DNA from: Methanosarcina sp. UBA293
GTDB taxonomy: Archaea > Halobacteriota > Methanosarcinia > Methanosarcinales > Methanosarcinaceae
Direction of reading: 5' to 3'
DNA length: 64,000 nucleotides
NCBI GenBank assembly: GCA_002499445.1
Contig: DALS01000055.1
Span: forward strand, 29,922 to 93,921
Below, in pieces: positions 9,316-18,009 of this stretch. A model generated the notes under the pieces. It saw nothing but the letters and a program-made list of their open reading frames with translations, had not been told where the DNA came from and ran no database searches. Each line of letters starts with the position of its first letter. The first letter of the stretch is position 1. A program made the position numbers and the translations under genes.

Positions 9316-12300
9316 ATGGGAGAAACTATTGCAAGTAAGGAAATGCATGGATACTTCAACAAACTTGAAGCAAGGCTCAAAGAAGCTATCGAGATTGCAA
9401 ATACGGCTCGAGCTCGTGGAGGAGATCCAAAACCCATAGTAGAAATTCCACTTGCTAAGGATCTTGCGGATAGGGTTGAGAACCTTATAGGGGTAGAAGG
9501 AGTCGCTGCAAAGCTTCGAGAGCTTGAGACAAAGATGTCCAGGGAAGAAGCTGCTCTCGAAATTGGGCGTCAGGTAGCTGAAGGAGAGGTTGGAAACTTT
9601 GTGACAAAAAAGGATGCAGTTGAAGCTGCGATTCGAGTTTCCATGGCTACCCTTACGGAAGGAGTGGTTGCAGCCCCAATTGAAGGCATTGACAAGGTTG
9701 AATTGGGAACGAACGACGATGGTTCACAATACATCCGAATTTTTTACTCAGGACCGATTAGGAGTGCAGGTGGGACCGCCCAGGCACTTTCTGTGCTCGT
9801 TGGCGATTATGTAAGGCGCGGGATAGGGATTGACCGCTATAAGCCAAGGCCTGAGGAAGTAGAACGTTATGTGGAAGAGATTCTACTTTATAAGAGGGTC
9901 TCAAGCCTGCAATATACGCCCTCGGAAGATGAGATTCGTTTGATAGTTAGAAATTGTCCTGTTTGTATTGATGGTGACCCAACCGAAGATGCCGAGGTAG
10001 AAGGGCACAGGGATTTAGAAAGGATTGGGACAAATCGTGTCAGAGGGGGAATGTGCCTCGTACTTGCCGAAGGGCTAGCACTCAAGGCACCCAAGATTCA
10101 GAGACATGTCAATAAGTTGAATATGGATGGATGGGACTGGCTGGAAATCCTTATAGGGGGTTCAAAAGGCGGAGATGATGAAGAAGATGACCTGAAAAAT
10201 GCAGTTAAGCCAAAGGATAAATATATAAGGGACCTGATTGCAGGCAGACCGGTATTTTCCCATCCCTCAAGGCCAGGAGGGTTCAGGCTCCGTTATGGGC
10301 GATCCAGAAATACCTCTTTTGCGGCTGCGGGGATCAATCCGTCTACTATGGTTTTACTCGACGATTTTGTCACTAACGGAACTCAGCTCAAGGTTGAAAG
10401 ACCTGGAAAAGCTGCAGGCATGTCTGCCGTAGACTCGATAGAAGGGCCAACAGTGCGCCTTTATTCTGGAGACCTTGTCCGAGTAGATAATATAGAAGAA
10501 GCTTATGAGCTTCGCCCACAGGTTGAGGTAATAGTAGATATTGGGGAAATCCTGATTAATTATGGGGATTTTCTGGAAAACAACCATCCTCTTATGCCTT
10601 CACCTTATGTTTTTGAATGGTGGCATTATGACTATGAAGCAGCCTGCCCTGAGGCAATCCCTGAAGAAGAATTGAAAAATCCCTCTGCAGCTCTGGCTCT
10701 CAGGCTTGCGGAGGAATACAATGTTCCTCTACATCCAAAATTCACGTATCTCTGGCACGATATAAACCGAAGTGAATTTGAAGCTTTAAGGGAATTCGTG
10801 GCTGAGAAGGGAAGTTTCTCGATTGAAAGTGGAATTCTTGGGCTGCCTCTGAAAGCCTGCCTGGAAAAGGGTATCAAATTCTTATTAGAAAAACTCCTTG
10901 TACTTCACAGAGTAAAAACTGAGACAATCCTGATTGAAGAAGCTCTTCCTTTTATTCTCTGCCTCGGGCTTGACCGTCACCTGAAAGAAAAAGCCCGAAT
11001 GCCTGAAACTGAGAATATGGTGGATGCCGCAGCTCTTTTAAGCGGATTTAAAGTTTTCCCTAGAGCTCCTTCAAGAATAGGGGCAAGGATGGGAAGACCA
11101 GAAAAATCCAACCTGCGAAAGATGTCTCCTGCAGCCCAGGTTCTCTTTCCGATTAGCAATGCCGGAGGAATTACGCGAAATCTTGTATCTGCTTCAGATT
11201 ACCTGGCCTCAATGAATGGGAAAATTGGCGAAATTGAAGTGGAAATGGGACTCAGGGAATGTCCTGCCTGTGGGAAAGAAGCCTATTTCTGGCGCTGTGA
11301 ATGTGGAGAGTATACCCATCCCAAACTCTCCTGTCCCCGCTGTAAAATTGAGGTCCGAGGTTCTGAAACCTGCCCTAAGTGCGGTAGAAAGTTAACTTCT
11401 GTTACAAACATCAAACTGGATTTTCGTTCCATTTACAAGCAGGCTTTTGAAAATTTAGGGGAAAGGGAAAAAATGGGCCTTATAAAAGGCGTAAAACGGC
11501 TTATGAACGGACAGATGACTCCAGAACCTTTGGAAAAGGGAATTTTGCGGGCGATACATGACGTCTATATTTTTAAAGATGGGACTGTCCGTTACGATAT
11601 GTCAGACATTCCACTTACACATATCAGGGCCGATGAAATCGGGATAACGGCAGCCAAACTCCGGGAACTCGGGTACGTGGAAGATATTTACGGAAACCCT
11701 CTTGAGAGGGATGATCAGGTTGTCTGCCTGAAGGTCCAGGATCTTGTGATTTCTTATGATGGAGCCGAGTATATGCTGCGTACGGCAAAATATGTGGACG
11801 ATCTGCTTGTAAAGTATTACAAGGTTGAGCCATATTACAATGCCGAGACAATCCAGGATTTGGTGGGCGTATTGCTTATTGGGCTTGCTCCGCATACTTC
11901 CGCAGGCGTCCTAGCACGTCTGGTAGGGTTTACGAAAGCTTCAGTCGGCTATGCTCATCCTTTCTTTCATGCTTCAAAACGCAGGAATTGCGATGGCGAT
12001 GAAGATTGCATAATGCTCCTTATGGATGGGATTCTTAATTTCTCAAGGTCTTATCTTCCTGACAAAAGGGGTGGAAAAATGGATGCCCCTCTTGTACTTA
12101 CTACCAGGATCGATCCCAAAGAAGTCGATAAAGAGGCGCATAATATAGATGTGTCTGCAAGATATCCGCTTGCGTTCTATAGGGCTACCCAAGAACTAAA
12201 AAATCCCGCAGAACTTGAAAGTATTATGGATCTGGTTAGTAGTCGGCTTGGAACGCCAGAACAGTACGACCATTTCATGTTTACACATGATACTAAGGAT

Positions 12301-12756
12301 ATTGCTGCAGGGCCGCTCAATTCTTCGTATAAGACCCTTGGAAGCATGATAGAAAAAATGGAGGCACAACTCACTCTTGCTAATAAAATAAGGGCTGTAG
12401 ATGCTCCTGATGTGGCTGAAAGAGTGCTCAAGTCTCATTTCCTTCCTGATCTTCTAGGAAACCTCCGCTCCTTTTCCAGGCAGCGGATGCGCTGTATAAA
12501 ATGCGGAGAGAAATTCAGGCGCCCTCCACTGACCGGGGCCTGTCCTAAATGCGGAGGTAATGTAGTGCTGACGGTATACGAAGGAGCTGTCCGTAAATAT
12601 CTTGAGGTTTCAAAAGAAATTGGGGAAAGGTACGGAGTTTCCAGTTATACCCGACAGAGAATTGAACTTCTGGATAAAGATATATGTTCTCTATTTGAAA
12701 ATCACAGGATTAAGCAACTGGGTCTTTCGGACTTTATGTACGGGCCCGCACGCTAA
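9316..12756 (+). CDS. polC: DNA polymerase D large (catalytic) subunit DP2
   Basis: This is the replicative euryarchaeal family D polymerase large subunit, 1146 residues, which pairs with the DP1 exonuclease subunit (not in this window). The catalytic acidic cluster NCDGDED is at residues 891-897. A zinc-binding cluster of CxxC pairs begins near residue 649, and a second C-terminal CxxC...CxxC finger begins near residue 1060. Just after the N-terminal region, SGPIRSAGGTAQA is the usual conserved block. No intein interrupts it, although several archaeal homologues carry one. AAAGGAG precedes the ATG at 9316. The length is normal for the family. Confidence 0.96.
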   Translation: MGETIASKEMHGYFNKLEARLKEAIEIANTARARGGDPKPIVEIPLAKDLADRVENLIGVEGVAAKLRELETKMSREEAALEIGRQVAEGEVGNFVTKKDAVEAAIRVSMATLTEGVVAAPIEGIDKVELGTNDDGSQYIRIFYSGPIRSAGGTAQALSVLVGDYVRRGIGIDRYKPRPEEVERYVEEILLYKRVSSLQYTPSEDEIRLIVRNCPVCIDGDPTEDAEVEGHRDLERIGTNRVRGGMCLVLAEGLALKAPKIQRHVNKLNMDGWDWLEILIGGSKGGDDEEDDLKNAVKPKDKYIRDLIAGRPVFSHPSRPGGFRLRYGRSRNTSFAAAGINPSTMVLLDDFVTNGTQLKVERPGKAAGMSAVDSIEGPTVRLYSGDLVRVDNIEEAYELRPQVEVIVDIGEILINYGDFLENNHPLMPSPYVFEWWHYDYEAACPEAIPEEELKNPSAALALRLAEEYNVPLHPKFTYLWHDINRSEFEALREFVAEKGSFSIESGILGLPLKACLEKGIKFLLEKLLVLHRVKTETILIEEALPFILCLGLDRHLKEKARMPETENMVDAAALLSGFKVFPRAPSRIGARMGRPEKSNLRKMSPAAQVLFPISNAGGITRNLVSASDYLASMNGKIGEIEVEMGLRECPACGKEAYFWRCECGEYTHPKLSCPRCKIEVRGSETCPKCGRKLTSVTNIKLDFRSIYKQAFENLGEREKMGLIKGVKRLMNGQMTPEPLEKGILRAIHDVYIFKDGTVRYDMSDIPLTHIRADEIGITAAKLRELGYVEDIYGNPLERDDQVVCLKVQDLVISYDGAEYMLRTAKYVDDLLVKYYKVEPYYNAETIQDLVGVLLIGLAPHTSAGVLARLVGFTKASVGYAHPFFHASKRRNCDGDEDCIMLLMDGILNFSRSYLPDKRGGKMDAPLVLTTRIDPKEVDKEAHNIDVSARYPLAFYRATQELKNPAELESIMDLVSSRLGTPEQYDHFMFTHDTKDIAAGPLNSSYKTLGSMIEKMEAQLTLANKIRAVDAPDVAERVLKSHFLPDLLGNLRSFSRQRMRCIKCGEKFRRPPLTGACPKCGGNVVLTVYEGAVRKYLEVSKEIGERYGVSSYTRQRIELLDKDICSLFENHRIKQLGLSDFMYGPAR

Positions 12757-13124
12757 GACTGGCTGAAAAGGAAATACTTCATTATTTAAAAATTTATATT
12801 GATTGATTGGTAGAAGATAGGGCACTTTTAGAGTCCAAAAGTACAGAAACATTTATTAATTGGTTCTCTGATTTTACAGCATAATGTCCTATTCTCCTTC
12901 TGGAGAAAACTCTCTTTTTAGATTTCAATTATTCCGGATTGGTGAGTTTTTTCTCTATTGAATTAATATTCTCTATATATTTTCAATGTAATTATATAAT
13001 TATATGATGATTTATTTATTATCTGTTTGATTATCTGTATTTGTCACAGTATATTTTTTTTCACATAGCTCTAGGTTTTTTTTTCTTTCTCATATCTGAA
13101 CTGGAGTTTTAATTTTAGTTTGAT
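12757..13124. other. Spacer between convergent polC and mmp10
   Basis: About 370 bp of AT-rich sequence separate two convergent genes. Several T-tracts are present, for example near 13050-13085, that could end polC transcripts. No gene or strong hairpin is seen. Confidence 0.4.
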
Positions 13125-14360
13125 TTATTTCACAGGCAGCCCAAGGGAGTTGATCTGCCCTATAAGCTCCGTAAAGTTTTCAATTTCTAGTTCCAGAACC
13201 TCTTCTCGACTCATGCCTATTGACATTTCTCCGTCTACAGAAAGACGCTCAGGACCCCTGCGAATAAGCCTATCAACCCCGTCCCTCCTGAGAGCTTCTT
13301 TTATTTCCATATCATGCACAAAAGCTCTTCCTGGGATGAAAACAGTTTCGCTTACTTCCGAGAGATCTAGCTTTTTGAAATCTTCAAGAGTAATAAGGCA
13401 TCCTATGTCTTTTTCCAGGGCTACGATATTCACGGAACCTCCAAGAGCCTCAAAGATTTCTCTCAGCCTTGAGGCTGCTATCTGGCCTGTAATAATAGTG
13501 GCTCTTTTTGTAGTTCTAGGGAGCTTTTCAAGAGCTTCGGGAATATTCCGGATGGCAAAAGGAGAACCAATTAGGGGATCTTCAAGTGGGGTCCCTGTAA
13601 TCCTCATAGAAGGGTGCTTTGCTGCAGAGTTATGTACAAGTTCTGTGAATTCTTGAACGGTATGTGGGATGATGCCCGGAATAATAGGAGCATTGTTCAG
13701 GATAAGTCCGTTTTCCTGAAAGTTTGCAAATCTCATCAGGATTGCTCCCTTTGCACCCATGGTTTCAAGGTCACTTAGGGTCTTATTAAGGACTTCTCCG
13801 TCATTCACTTCAGGAATAAGCACAATCGCTCCGTATACTTCACAATGAGCACAGAAGTCTCGAAGAACCTGTAAAGAAGCATCAGGCTCTGGATCTTTCA
13901 TATACTCAGCTCTTAGATCCGGATCAGTAGCAAAGACTGTAAAGCTCACTTCTGTGATTCCGTGGTCTATGTAAAATGAGGCATCATCAGGCTTGCCAAA
14001 ACCTTTTCCACTTGTATACCCCAGATGGATAGGAATTCTGAACTGAGATAGAAATTCTACAAGTTTTTTCAGTTCTGGGTAGCAGCTTAAATCGCCTCCT
14101 CCGCTGATAGTGAATTTTTTTACTTCTCCATTTGCGAAATAGAGTTTTCTTGCGGTTTCCTCTAGTACAATTTGAAGGGGTTTGAAGCCTGAGTATGATT
14201 CCTTTACACTGCGGGTACAATAGTCACATCCTTTTTTGAAAGGAAGACAGTACTTGCAGCCCAGAGCTTGGACGTTTTTGACCTTTTTAAAATAACAATA
14301 TTTACAAAAGCCTCTACAGTCTACCCCTGGATTTCCACCTACATCGACAACTACTTCCAT
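13125..14360 (-). CDS. mmp10: Mmp10 radical SAM enzyme, McrA arginine C-methyltransferase
   Basis: Methanogenesis marker protein 10 is a cobalamin-dependent radical SAM enzyme that makes 5-C-methylarginine in the alpha subunit of methyl-coenzyme M reductase (Arg285 in Methanosarcina). The 411-residue protein starts MEVVVDVGGNPG. The radical-SAM cluster motif is C15-x3-C19-x2-C22, and a second cysteine set C35, C38, C45, C48 matches the extra iron site known in this family. The frame is open 23 codons further upstream, but conserved sequence begins at the ATG at 14360; the ribosome binding site is weak. The gene is divergent from mcrB, and its target residue is present in the McrA encoded about 3.6 kb away. 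Also called MamA. Confidence 0.93.
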   Translation of the reverse strand: MEVVVDVGGNPGVDCRGFCKYCYFKKVKNVQALGCKYCLPFKKGCDYCTRSVKESYSGFKPLQIVLEETARKLYFANGEVKKFTISGGGDLSCYPELKKLVEFLSQFRIPIHLGYTSGKGFGKPDDASFYIDHGITEVSFTVFATDPDLRAEYMKDPEPDASLQVLRDFCAHCEVYGAIVLIPEVNDGEVLNKTLSDLETMGAKGAILMRFANFQENGLILNNAPIIPGIIPHTVQEFTELVHNSAAKHPSMRITGTPLEDPLIGSPFAIRNIPEALEKLPRTTKRATIITGQIAASRLREIFEALGGSVNIVALEKDIGCLITLEDFKKLDLSEVSETVFIPGRAFVHDMEIKEALRRDGVDRLIRRGPERLSVDGEMSIGMSREEVLELEIENFTELIGQINSLGLPVK

Positions 14361-14780
14361 ATTAAACTTTCGTATTGTTAGGATATTACTAAATCTTTTT
14401 GGTATGACTCTCTGGTAACAAAATATCATATTAAAAAAATTAATATGAACTTTCTATTATCTTATATAATTTACATATTAAGTAATTTTGTTCTTTTTTG
14501 ATGACTTTAAGTAATATTAAAATTTGGTTTTTCTATTGATATCGTTTTTTTATATAATTCTATAAAAATAGATTCCAGATTAATAAAATCCATCTTAAAA
14601 AAATAGACGAATTCATTGAGCGGAGAACACAAAAGATTTAAGTACCTTCTAAACGAATGAGATTTACATTGGGAAAGTGGACACTTAAAAACGACGCGGT
14701 ATTTGATTTATTAAGTGCAAAAGCACTTGATTAGGTGACCAGTCCCAAAACGATTTTAATAAATTAAGGAGGAAATTAAA
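14361..14780. promoter_or_regulatory. Divergent mmp10 / mcr promoter region
   Basis: This 420-bp AT-rich divergent region contains several TATA-like boxes: 14462-14471 (TTATATAATT, usable on either strand), 14551-14558 (TATATAAT) and 14635-14643 (GATTTAAGT). The box nearest mcrB would give a leader of roughly 120 nt. A perfect inverted repeat CATATTAA-N5-TTAATATG lies at 14427-14447, about 70-90 bp upstream of the mmp10 start. AAGTGC/GCACTT at 14715-14730 could form a small hairpin in the mcr leader. AAGGAGG at 14766-14772 is the mcrB ribosome binding site. Which TATA box is used cannot be decided from sequence alone. Confidence 0.55.
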
Positions 14781-16085
14781 GTGTCTGACACAGTAGACAT
14801 CTACGACGACAGAGGAAAATTGCTCGAGAGCAATGTCGACATTATGAATATTGCTCCAACAAGAAACGCAGCAATTAAAAAGATTATCATGGACACCAAG
14901 AGGTCCGTTGCAGTCAACCTCGCAGGTATTCAAGGCGCACTTGCCAGCGGCAAGATGGGCGGCAAGGGCCGTCAGATCTTAGGCCGTGGGCTCAACTACG
15001 ATATCGTAGGCAATGTTGATGCTATTGCAGCAAACGTTAAGGATCTTATCAAAGTTAATGAAGGCGACGACGCAAATGTCAGAGTTCTTAAAGGCGGCAA
15101 GAGCCTGTTGATCCAGGTTCCACAGTCCAGAATTCTTGCTGGTGCCGACTACATGTCCGCAACCACAGTCGGTGCAGCAGCAGTCACCCAGACTATTATT
15201 GACATGTTCGGAACTGACCCATTTGATGCACCTATCGTAAAGGGCGCTATCTGGGGAAGCTACCCACAGACAATGGACCTGATGGGCGGAAACGTTGCAG
15301 GTATCCTGAACATTCCCCAGAACAATGAAGGTCTTGGCTTCTCCCTTAGAAACATTATGGCCAACCACGTTGCAGCAATTACCAACCGGAATGCAATGAA
15401 CGCATCAGCTCTTTCTTCTATCTACGAGCAGGCTGGTATCTTCGAGATGGGTGGAGCAGTCGGTATGTTCGAGAGACATCAGCTCCTCGGTCTTGCATAT
15501 CAGGGCCTTAATGCCAACAATCTCTTATATGACATTGTAAAGGAAAACGGTAAGGACGGTACCATTGGAACCGTTATCGAGTCAGTTGTCCGCAGGGCAG
15601 TTGAAGACGGTATTATCTCCGTTGACAAGACTGCTCCCTCTGGATACAACTTCTATAAGGCAAACGATGTCCCCATGTGGAATGCCTGTGCAGCAGTCGG
15701 TACCCTTGCAGCCACCATGGTGAACTGTGGTGCAGGACGTGCAGCTCAGAACGTTTCCTCAACACTTCTCTACTTCAACGACATCCTTGAGAAGGAAACC
15801 GGTCTCCCAGGATGCGACTATGGTAAAGTGCAGGGTGTCGCAGTAGGATTCTCATTCTTCAGCCACTCTATCTATGGTGGCGGTGGACCTGGTGTCTTCA
15901 ACGGTAACCACGTCGTTACCAGGCACTCCAGAGGATTTGCAATCCCCTGCGTATGCGCAGCAGTAGCTCTTGATGCAGGTACCCAGATGTTTACAATCGA
16001 AGCAACATCTGGCCTGATAGGTGACGTGTTTGGTGGAATCAACGAATTCCGCGAGCCGATTAAGGCAGTTGCAGGAGCGCTCTAA
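14781..16085 (+). CDS. mcrB: Methyl-coenzyme M reductase beta subunit
   Basis: This is the beta subunit of MCR, the alpha2beta2gamma2 nickel-F430 enzyme that makes methane and CoM-S-S-CoB heterodisulfide from methyl-CoM and coenzyme B. It has 434 residues, normal for the family, with characteristic stretches such as GAIWGSYPQTMDLMGGNVAG and the C-terminal FSHSIYGGGGPGVFNGNHVV near the active site. It starts with GTG at 14781 behind AAGGAGG. It is the first gene of mcrBDCGA. Codon use is strongly biased toward a preferred set, with GC higher than in the neighbours, as expected for one of the most abundant proteins in the cell. Confidence 0.98.
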   Translation: MSDTVDIYDDRGKLLESNVDIMNIAPTRNAAIKKIIMDTKRSVAVNLAGIQGALASGKMGGKGRQILGRGLNYDIVGNVDAIAANVKDLIKVNEGDDANVRVLKGGKSLLIQVPQSRILAGADYMSATTVGAAAVTQTIIDMFGTDPFDAPIVKGAIWGSYPQTMDLMGGNVAGILNIPQNNEGLGFSLRNIMANHVAAITNRNAMNASALSSIYEQAGIFEMGGAVGMFERHQLLGLAYQGLNANNLLYDIVKENGKDGTIGTVIESVVRRAVEDGIISVDKTAPSGYNFYKANDVPMWNACAAVGTLAATMVNCGAGRAAQNVSSTLLYFNDILEKETGLPGCDYGKVQGVAVGFSFFSHSIYGGGGPGVFNGNHVVTRHSRGFAIPCVCAAVALDAGTQMFTIEATSGLIGDVFGGINEFREPIKAVAGAL

Positions 16086-16108
16086 ACAAAAACTCAAAAG
16101 GTCTAACG

Positions 16109-16624
16109 ATGTCAGACTCTGCTTCAAATACAGAAGATTCTATCCAAATCGAAATTTTTCCCAGTAGAATCCTGTCTCCTGAAACAGCTCAGAAACTCAT
16201 GACTGAGATCTACAAGGTGGACGGGGTAATCCGCGTCATGGTGCAGGGCAACAGGCTGCCTGAAAGGGTGACTGCCGGCCCTGGCACAGGGGAAAAAGTG
16301 GAACATCCACTTAGAAAGCCTATTCAGATTGGAGATCAGGTTATTGAATTGAAGATCTGTGTGGGCAGGATCAGGGTTGAACTTTCAAACGCCGAAGCTA
16401 AAGAAAAGCTCAGGGAAGTATGCAAAAATTTGCTTCCGTTCCCCTTTGAATTCAGGGAAGGACATTTCCTCAAAAAGAAGCCTACTGTAACTGACTATGC
16501 CAAACTTGGTCCTGAGGCAGATTCCAGGTTGCTTGGTATGGTAGATCCTAAAGCCAAGATCGACCAGCTCATTTTTATCGAGAAGCAAGAGGAGCAAAAA
16601 GAAAAAGAGAATAAAGATGAGTGA
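16109..16624 (+). CDS. mcrD: Methyl-coenzyme M reductase operon protein D
   Basis: This 171-residue accessory protein is conserved in the mcr operon but is not part of the mature enzyme. It is thought to bind apo-MCR and assist assembly or F430 loading. It ends in a highly charged tail (EKQEEQKEKENKDE). It starts at ATG 16109 behind AAGGT, 23 bp after mcrB, and mcrC follows within 6 bp, so it is co-transcribed. Typical blocks IEIFPSRILSPETAQKLM and GEKVEHPLRKPIQIG are present. Confidence 0.93.
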   Translation: MSDSASNTEDSIQIEIFPSRILSPETAQKLMTEIYKVDGVIRVMVQGNRLPERVTAGPGTGEKVEHPLRKPIQIGDQVIELKICVGRIRVELSNAEAKEKLREVCKNLLPFPFEFREGHFLKKKPTVTDYAKLGPEADSRLLGMVDPKAKIDQLIFIEKQEEQKEKENKDE

Positions 16625-16630
16625 AAAGGT

Positions 16631-17251
16631 ATGATGATCGATCGGGAAACGCAGGTAGTTGATTGTCGATGCGGCGCAGGGCTTGGCAAGGGAGGAGGGC
16701 TTGCCCAACGAGGCACTCTCTCGGAAGCCGGCCGTGCTGAGGTCGTAGCTATTGCAATGAGTCCCGGACAGAGACATATCACAAAACCGGTATGTGAGAT
16801 CACATATGGGATGAGGAAAGAAAACATTCAGGTGAGTGTGTTGGTACTTTATTCAGGCTCTGGAATTCCTGAGTCTGGTATGAGGACCGGATCTTTTGTG
16901 CTGAGTCCAGTAGAAGTTGCACAGATTGAAATGCACAAACTGGCTGTTATCCACCTCGGAAATATCAAGGATCATGTGGTTAGAAAAACTAGGGAAATCC
17001 TAAGTCAGGCTAATATTCCGGCGATTGTAGTCAGCCAGATCCCAGTAGATTTTGAGGATTTTGCAGAGGCAGGAATTAAGACGAGATTAGTGATGCCAAG
17101 GGATGAAAATATTCGTACAAAAGGAATTGTGATGGATATGGTGAGCGGAGTTACACGCGGTGATTCCTGTCCCAGGGACAAACTAAATTTAATCGTTAAA
17201 TATGTCAAGACTACATTAGACCAGTTAGAAGATAATATAGGAGTTGCATGA
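16631..17251 (+). CDS. mcrC: Methyl-coenzyme M reductase operon protein C
   Basis: This 206-residue McrC is an accessory protein found in the ATP-dependent MCR activation complex, not in the holoenzyme. It has the family hallmark near the N-terminus, VVDCRCGAGLGKGGGLAQRG, and RxGSFVLSPVEVAQIEMHKL further on. Two adjacent ATG codons (16631 and 16634) follow AAAAGGT; the second gives better spacing. Its stop codon is one base from the mcrG start region, so the two genes are tightly coupled. Confidence 0.93.
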   Translation: MMIDRETQVVDCRCGAGLGKGGGLAQRGTLSEAGRAEVVAIAMSPGQRHITKPVCEITYGMRKENIQVSVLVLYSGSGIPESGMRTGSFVLSPVEVAQIEMHKLAVIHLGNIKDHVVRKTREILSQANIPAIVVSQIPVDFEDFAEAGIKTRLVMPRDENIRTKGIVMDMVSGVTRGDSCPRDKLNLIVKYVKTTLDQLEDNIGVA

Positions 17252-17252
17252 G

Positions 17253-17999
17253 ATGGCTTACGAAAGACAATTTTATCCAGGCGCAACATCAGTTGGCGCT
17301 AACAGAAGAAAGCACATGTCTGGAAAACTTGAGAAACTCAGGGAAATTTCAGACGAAGACTTAACAGCAATTCTCGGGCACCGTGCCCCAGGGAGTGACT
17401 ATCCAAGCACCCACCCCCCACTTGCAGAGATGGGAGAACCTGCATGTTCGACCCGTGAGAATGTTGAAGCTACACCAGGTGCAAAGGCCGGTGACAGAGT
17501 CAGATATGTCCAGTTTACTGACTCAATGTACAACGCGCCTGCAACCCCGTACTTCAGATCATACTTCGCAGCAATCAACTTCAGAGGTGTAGACCCAGGT
17601 ACCCTTTCTGGCCGTCAGATTGTTGAAGCCCGTGAAAGAGACATGGAACAGTGCGCAAAGGTTCAGATGGAAACTGAAATCTCTGACCACGCACTTGCAG
17701 GTATGCGTGGTGCAACTGTGCACGGTCACTCTGTTCGTCTCCAGGAAGACGGTGTAATGTTCGACATGCTTGACAGGAGAAGACTTGAAAACGGCACCAT
17801 CATAATGGACAAAGACCAGGTTGCAATCCCACTCGACAGAAAAGTTGACCTCGGCAAACCCATGTCCAGTGAAGAAGCTGCAAAGAGAACCACCATTTAC
17901 CGTGTGGATAATGTAGCTTTCAGGGACGACGCAGAAGTCGTTGAATGGGTACACAGGATATTCGATGAAAGAACAAAATACGGATTCCAGCCGAAATGA
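17253..17999 (+). CDS. mcrG: Methyl-coenzyme M reductase gamma subunit
   Basis: This 248-residue gamma subunit of MCR starts MAYERQFYPGATSV. ATG 17253 is preceded by GGAG at 17239-17242 inside the end of mcrC, with one base between the mcrC stop and this start. It contains the expected DRVRYVQFTDSMYNAPATPY-like region and LDRRRLENGTIIMDKDQV. Codon use is highly biased, as in mcrB and mcrA. It supplies residues of the coenzyme B channel and F430 pocket in the hexamer. Confidence 0.97.
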   Translation: MAYERQFYPGATSVGANRRKHMSGKLEKLREISDEDLTAILGHRAPGSDYPSTHPPLAEMGEPACSTRENVEATPGAKAGDRVRYVQFTDSMYNAPATPYFRSYFAAINFRGVDPGTLSGRQIVEARERDMEQCAKVQMETEISDHALAGMRGATVHGHSVRLQEDGVMFDMLDRRRLENGTIIMDKDQVAIPLDRKVDLGKPMSSEEAAKRTTIYRVDNVAFRDDAEVVEWVHRIFDERTKYGFQPK

Positions 18000-18009
18000 G
18001 GTGACCACA

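Noticed and set aside
13120..13656. 178-codon plus-strand open frame
   Set aside because: It is antisense to the 3' part of mmp10, whose frame is clearly conserved; no ribosome binding site.
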